Source of the DNA: Pseudomonas sp. MWU13-2100 | GTDB taxonomy: Bacteria; Pseudomonadota; Gammaproteobacteria; Pseudomonadales; Pseudomonadaceae | NCBI RefSeq assembly: GCF_023242365.1 | Contig: NZ_JALLIX010000002.1 | Coordinates: 186,001-250,000 of the forward strand | Direction: 5' to 3' | Length of the DNA: 64,000 nt | Shown: one piece after another, positions 60,463 through 64,000 of the stretch | Layout of the letters: each line of letters begins with the position of its first letter | How positions within the stretch are numbered: position 1 is the first letter of the stretch | Made by a program: the position numbers and the translations under genes | The notes under the pieces: model-generated | Databases searched by the model: none | What the model saw: the letters and a program-made list of their open reading frames with translations, nothing else | Told to the model about the DNA's origin: nothing

Positions 60463-61637
60463 GTCAACACGACAAGTCCGCCGCCCCCCGCGCCTTCGCC
60501 ACCCGTGTCATTCATGCCGGGCAGTCGCCGGACCCGACCACTGGCGCGCTGATGCCGCCGATCTACGCCAACTCCACCTATCTGCAAGAGAGCCCTGGCG
60601 TGCACAAAGGCTTCGACTACGGCCGCTCGCACAACCCGACGCGCTTTGCCCTGGAGCGCTGCATAGCCGATCTTGAAGGCGGCACCCGGGCCTTCGCCTT
60701 CGCCTCCGGGCTGGCGGCGATTTCCACCGTGCTCGAACTGCTCGATGCCGGCGCCCATGTGGTCTCCGGCAACGACCTGTACGGCGGCACCTTCCGCCTG
60801 TTCGACAAGGTGCGCCAACGCAGCGCCGGGCATCGCTTCAGCTACGTCGACCTGACCGACCTCGGCGCCTTCGAAGCAGCCCTGCAGGACAATACGCGGA
60901 TGGTCTGGGTCGAGACACCGAGCAACCCCCTGCTGAGCCTCACGGACCTCGCCGCCGTCGCCCGCATTTGTCGCGACCGCGGCATCCTCTGCGTCGCCGA
61001 CAACACCTTTGCCAGTCCCTGGATCCAGCGGCCGTTGGAGCTGGGCTTCGACATCGTGGTGCACTCGACGACCAAATACCTCAACGGCCACTCCGACGTG
61101 ATCGGCGGCATCGCGGTGGTCGGGCAAAACGCCGAACTCGCCGAGCGTCTGGGCTTTTTGCAAAACTCGGTGGGGGCCATTGCCGGGCCATTTGACGCCT
61201 TCCTCACCCTGCGTGGCGTGAAGACCCTGTCGCTGCGCATGGAGCGTCATTGCAGCAACGCCCTGGACCTGGCGACCTGGCTCGAACGTCAGCCACAGGT
61301 GGCGCGGGTCTACTATCCGGGCCTGCCGTCACACCCGCAGCACGAATTGGCACGCCGGCAGATGCGCGGTTTCGGCGGGATGATTTCGGTGGACCTGAAA
61401 AGCGACCTGGCCGGTACCAAGCGGTTCCTGGAAAGCGTGCAGATCTTCGCCCTGGCCGAGAGCCTGGGCGGCGTCGAAAGCCTGATCGAACACCCGGCGA
61501 TCATGACCCACGCCAGCATTCCCGCGGACATCCGCGCGCAACTCGGTATCGGTGATGGGCTGGTGCGCTTGTCGGTGGGTGTCGAAGACGTCGAGGACCT
61601 GCGGGCGGATCTGGCACAGGCCTTGGCGCGGATCTGA
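60459..61637 (+). CDS. Cystathionine gamma-lyase/gamma-synthase (Cys/Met metabolism PLP enzyme)
   Basis: A 392-residue fold-type I PLP enzyme. The PLP lysine is in VVHSTTKYLNGHSDVIGG (about 203), with RVIHAGQSPDPTTGALMPPIYANSTY at the N-terminus and SLGGVESLIEHPAIMTHAS late in the chain. Gamma-lyase and gamma-synthase cannot be told apart by sequence alone. The 4-bp overlap with the cystathionine beta-synthase gene makes gamma-lyase, giving cysteine from methionine sulfur, the more likely role. Start ATG 60459. Confidence 0.9.
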   Translation: MSQHDKSAAPRAFATRVIHAGQSPDPTTGALMPPIYANSTYLQESPGVHKGFDYGRSHNPTRFALERCIADLEGGTRAFAFASGLAAISTVLELLDAGAHVVSGNDLYGGTFRLFDKVRQRSAGHRFSYVDLTDLGAFEAALQDNTRMVWVETPSNPLLSLTDLAAVARICRDRGILCVADNTFASPWIQRPLELGFDIVVHSTTKYLNGHSDVIGGIAVVGQNAELAERLGFLQNSVGAIAGPFDAFLTLRGVKTLSLRMERHCSNALDLATWLERQPQVARVYYPGLPSHPQHELARRQMRGFGGMISVDLKSDLAGTKRFLESVQIFALAESLGGVESLIEHPAIMTHASIPADIRAQLGIGDGLVRLSVGVEDVEDLRADLAQALARI

Positions 61638-61786
61638 GCCATGGGGGTACGGGCCGCCGCCAACGAAACTTGGTGGCCTGCCTCCTTTCTTTTAAGATGC
61701 ATTTTCCATCGGGTTGATTGAGCTACCCAAGCGCCCCTATGACACCAACACTCCCCCCGCCCCCCTCCGCAGTCGGCGATAACCAC

Positions 61787-63490
61787 ATGATCGAAGTAAC
61801 CGAAGTTTCCATTGCCCAGCTGCGCGCTGCGCTCGAATCCGGCCAGACCACGGCGGTTGAACTGGTCCGGGCCTACCTCGCCAGGATCGACGCCTACGAC
61901 GGCACCGATACGCCTACCGCCCTCAACGCGGTGGTGGTCCGCAACCCCGAGGCCCTCAACGAAGCCCGGGCGTCCGATGCCCGCCGGGCCAAGGGCGAGA
62001 CACTGGGACCCCTCGACGGCATTCCCTATACGGCCAAGGACAGTTATCTGGTCAAGGGGCTTACCGCCGCCTCCGGCAGTCCGGCCTTCGCCAAGCTGGT
62101 CGCCCAGCGCGATGCGTTCACCATCGAGCGGCTGCGCGCAGGTGGCGCGATCTGCCTGGGCAAGACCAATATGCCGCCCATGGCCAACGGCGGCATGCAG
62201 CGCGGGGTCTACGGTCGGGCGGAGAGCCCGTACAACGCCGACTACCTCACCGCGCCTTTCGCCTCGGGTTCATCGAATGGCGCCGGGACGGCGACTGCCG
62301 CCAGTTTCGCCGCATTCGGCCTTGCTGAAGAAACCTGGTCGAGCGGACGCGGCCCGGCGTCGAACAATGGCCTGTGTGCCTATACCCCTTCGCGGGGCGT
62401 GATCTCGGTACGCGGCAACTGGCCGTTGACCCCGACCATGGACGTCGTCGTGCCATATGCCAGGACCATGGCCGACCTCCTCGAAGTACTCGACGTGGTG
62501 GTGGCGGAGGATCCCGATACCCGCGGTGATCTGTGGCGGATGCAGCCCTGGGTGCCGATTCCGAGCGTGGCCGCGGTGCGTCCCGAATCCTATGGCGCAC
62601 TGGCCGCCGGTAGCGATGCACTCGCTGGCAAACGCTTCGGCGTGCCACGCATGTTCATCAACGCGGACCCTCAAGCCGGCACCAGCGATGCGCCGGGAAT
62701 CGGTGGCCCGACAGGTCAGCGCATCAACACCCGAGCGTCGGTGATTGCCCTCTGGGAAGCCGCGCGCAAGGCGCTCGAAGCGGCGGGTGCCGAGGTGGTC
62801 GAGGTCGATTTCCCGCTGGTCTCGAACTGCGAAGGCGATCGTCCGGGTACGCCGACCGTGTTCACCCGCGGCCTGGTGTCCAAGGAATTCCTGCACCATG
62901 AGTTGTGGGAGCTGTCGGCCTGGGCCTTCGATGATTTCCTGCGGGCCAATGGCGATCCCGCGTTGAACCGCCTGGTGGACGTGGACGGGCCGAAGATTTT
63001 CCCCCACGACCCCGGCACCCTGCCCAACCGCGAAGGCGACCTGGCCGCCGGCATGGACGAGTATGTGCGCATGGCCGAGCGCGGGATTACCCCGTGGAAC
63101 GAGATCAGCACCTTGCCTGACGGACTGCGTGGGCTTGAACAGACCCGTCGCATCGACCTTGAGGAGTGGATGGACCGCCTGGGGCTCGATGCGGTGCTCT
63201 TCCCGACGGTGGCCGACGTCGGTCCGGCGGATGCCGATATCAATCCAAAGTCGGCGGATATCGCCTGGAGCAACGGTATCTGGGTGGCCAACGGCAACCT
63301 CGCCATCCGCCATCTGGGCGTGCCCACGGTCACCGTGCCAATGGGCATCATGGCGGATATCGGCATGCCGGTCGGCCTGACCTTCGCCGGTCGTGCTTAT
63401 GACGACTCGGCGCTGCTTCACCTGGCTTCGGCATTCGAGTCGACTGCAAGCAAGCGTTTGATCCCGCCGCGTACCCCGGCGCTGGCATAA
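61787..63490 (+). CDS. Amidase signature family enzyme
   Basis: A 567-residue amidase. The catalytic Lys is in GIPYTAKDSYLVKG, the cis-Ser in APFASGSSNGAGTA, and the nucleophile Ser appears to lie in ETWSSGRGPASNNGLC, where the usual GGSIRxPA motif is changed. The signature is thus slightly divergent but complete. Substrate unknown. The start is uncertain: ATG 61787 gives the typical MIEVTEVSIAQLRAALESG, but ATG 61739 and TTG 61718 are in frame and none has a good ribosome-binding site. It lies 80-150 bp after the trans-sulfuration genes. Confidence 0.85.
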   Translation: MIEVTEVSIAQLRAALESGQTTAVELVRAYLARIDAYDGTDTPTALNAVVVRNPEALNEARASDARRAKGETLGPLDGIPYTAKDSYLVKGLTAASGSPAFAKLVAQRDAFTIERLRAGGAICLGKTNMPPMANGGMQRGVYGRAESPYNADYLTAPFASGSSNGAGTATAASFAAFGLAEETWSSGRGPASNNGLCAYTPSRGVISVRGNWPLTPTMDVVVPYARTMADLLEVLDVVVAEDPDTRGDLWRMQPWVPIPSVAAVRPESYGALAAGSDALAGKRFGVPRMFINADPQAGTSDAPGIGGPTGQRINTRASVIALWEAARKALEAAGAEVVEVDFPLVSNCEGDRPGTPTVFTRGLVSKEFLHHELWELSAWAFDDFLRANGDPALNRLVDVDGPKIFPHDPGTLPNREGDLAAGMDEYVRMAERGITPWNEISTLPDGLRGLEQTRRIDLEEWMDRLGLDAVLFPTVADVGPADADINPKSADIAWSNGIWVANGNLAIRHLGVPTVTVPMGIMADIGMPVGLTFAGRAYDDSALLHLASAFESTASKRLIPPRTPALA

Positions 63491-63505
63491 GACGAGCTTG
63501 ATACG

Positions 63506-63736
63506 CTAACGGATATGCGTTGAAAAAAACTTCAGCGCACTTTCGTTGAGCTGCTGGTGAAAGGCAATCCGGTCGAACCCCTTGGCATCGACGCAGAGCT
63601 GCGGCGCATCCTGCCTCAACGCCGCAGGCCCCCATCCGCGATAAATGCGACTTCGCATTTGACGCTCCCACAACCGCCTGCTAAACCCTGCTAGGCGCAT
63701 CACAACGTCAAGACATGAACTCGAGTATCCGGGCAT
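63506..63736 (-). pseudogene. C-terminal remnant, probably of a hydrolase gene
   Basis: A minus-strand frame whose last 40 residues (LCVDAKGFDRIAFHQQLNES, then ALKFFSTHIR and a stop) read like the end of an alpha/beta-hydrolase-type protein. Upstream the frame is interrupted by an 18-bp palindrome (63643-63660) and continues as unlike sequence. No intact start region or catalytic motifs are visible, so it is treated as the tail of a deleted gene. Confidence 0.4.
63643..63660. repeat. 18-bp palindrome AAATGCGACTTCGCATTT
   Basis: A perfect inverted repeat (8-bp arms, 2-base centre) next to CTCCCAC, the tail of the REP core used elsewhere in the window. The rest of the stretch before the next gene (63661-63847) holds a small GCCGC-TTGT-GCGGC hairpin and no gene. 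Confidence 0.5.
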
Positions 63737-63847
63737 AAGCCGCTTGTGCGGCCCGAAGTCCGAATGCTTGAGCGCGGCAGCAGGACTGCTGACGTGAGTC
63801 GCCTTGTGCTCCAGTTTTCTGCGCGCACCCAGTCAAGGATATGACCT

Positions 63848-64000
63848 ATGGAAAGCGTTGATCGCCTTAGCAGTGCTATGGGGCGCAGTCTGATCCATCA
63901 GCCTTGCTCGTCGTTCATCCGACACGGCCTCGCCGGATTGGCTCTCTCAGGACTGTTGCTGGCTACCCAGCTGGCAGCCGCCCAGACCGGACCTGTGTTC
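63848..64000 (+). CDS. Secreted protein, N-terminal part (cut by window edge)
   Basis: The first 51 codons of a protein with a long signal peptide: about 27 polar residues (MESVDRLSSAMGRSLIHQP...), a hydrophobic core GLAGLALSGLLLATQLA and a cleavage site near AAA-QTG. The extended n-region is like that of large outer-membrane or secreted proteins. The function cannot be told. ATG 63848 has AAGGAT about 9 bases upstream; the ATG at 63841 is out of frame. Confidence 0.6.
   Translation, partial: MESVDRLSSAMGRSLIHQPCSSFIRHGLAGLALSGLLLATQLAAAQTGPVF

Noticed and set aside
1..64000. CRISPR arrays, tRNA or rRNA genes, insertion sequences, prophage
   Set aside because: No regularly spaced direct repeats, no tRNA cloverleaf or rRNA-like conserved tracts, and no transposase, integrase or phage structural genes were seen on either strand.

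Overview
This is a 64 kb chromosomal window from a GC-rich gammaproteobacterium. It is almost certainly a Pseudomonas of the fluorescens group. The signs are a complete fapABCDEF functional-amyloid operon, two DUF1652 proteins, the aerobic cobalamin genes cobN/cobW/cobF behind a B12 riboswitch, short REP-type inverted repeats ending in GCTTGCCCGCGA or GGCTTGCCGGCGAT, and GC-rich third codon positions. No rRNA, tRNA, CRISPR array, prophage or intact insertion sequence was seen. Both ends cut genes: a chemotaxis receptor on the left and a secreted protein on the right.

Layout. 1-9.3 kb: truncated MCP, a pseudogene built from three different gene fragments, two DUF1652 proteins, a UvrD-type helicase, a pirin, phosphoglucomutase and ecotin. 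8.2-12.4 kb: a short threonine dehydratase preceded by what reads as a complete translation-controlled attenuator (leader peptide plus three competing hairpins), then a divergent RimK-type ATP-grasp gene and a GNAT-C39 peptidase fusion. 13-24.9 kb: housekeeping and stress genes (YbiT ABC-F ATPase, MFS transporter, hydrolase, azoreductase, PPK2, LysR regulator, UppP, MCP, NadR-like kinase); an exact ANR/FNR-type box lies between ppk2 and a small orphan gene. 25-31.6 kb: the fap operon with a good sigma-54 promoter, a long palindrome upstream of it, an internal terminator after fapC, and a convergent sigma-54 activator gene downstream.

32-44 kb: cobalamin block on the minus strand (riboswitch, cobW, cobN, ChlI-like ATPase, VWA protein). 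A glycosyltransferase and a secreted glycoside hydrolase then separate it from cobF. 44-50 kb: AraC regulators, a diguanylate cyclase, a ParD-like antitoxin gene overlapping a broken second methionine aminopeptidase gene, and a serine/threonine dehydratase. 50-58 kb: EcsC, a thioesterase, a GlxA-type regulator, a GNAT enzyme, an OsmC-YcaO fusion and two divergent L,D-transpeptidases. 58-64 kb: glutamine amidotransferase, a reverse trans-sulfuration pair (CBS plus cystathionine lyase/synthase), an amidase, a gene remnant and a partial secreted protein.

No wholly new multi-gene system is obvious. The least explained arrangements are the ilvA attenuator, the regulatory architecture of fap, the RimK/GNAT-C39 pair, the ParD-Map pair and the mosaic pseudogene. 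All calls come from reading the sequence by eye; no database search was run.
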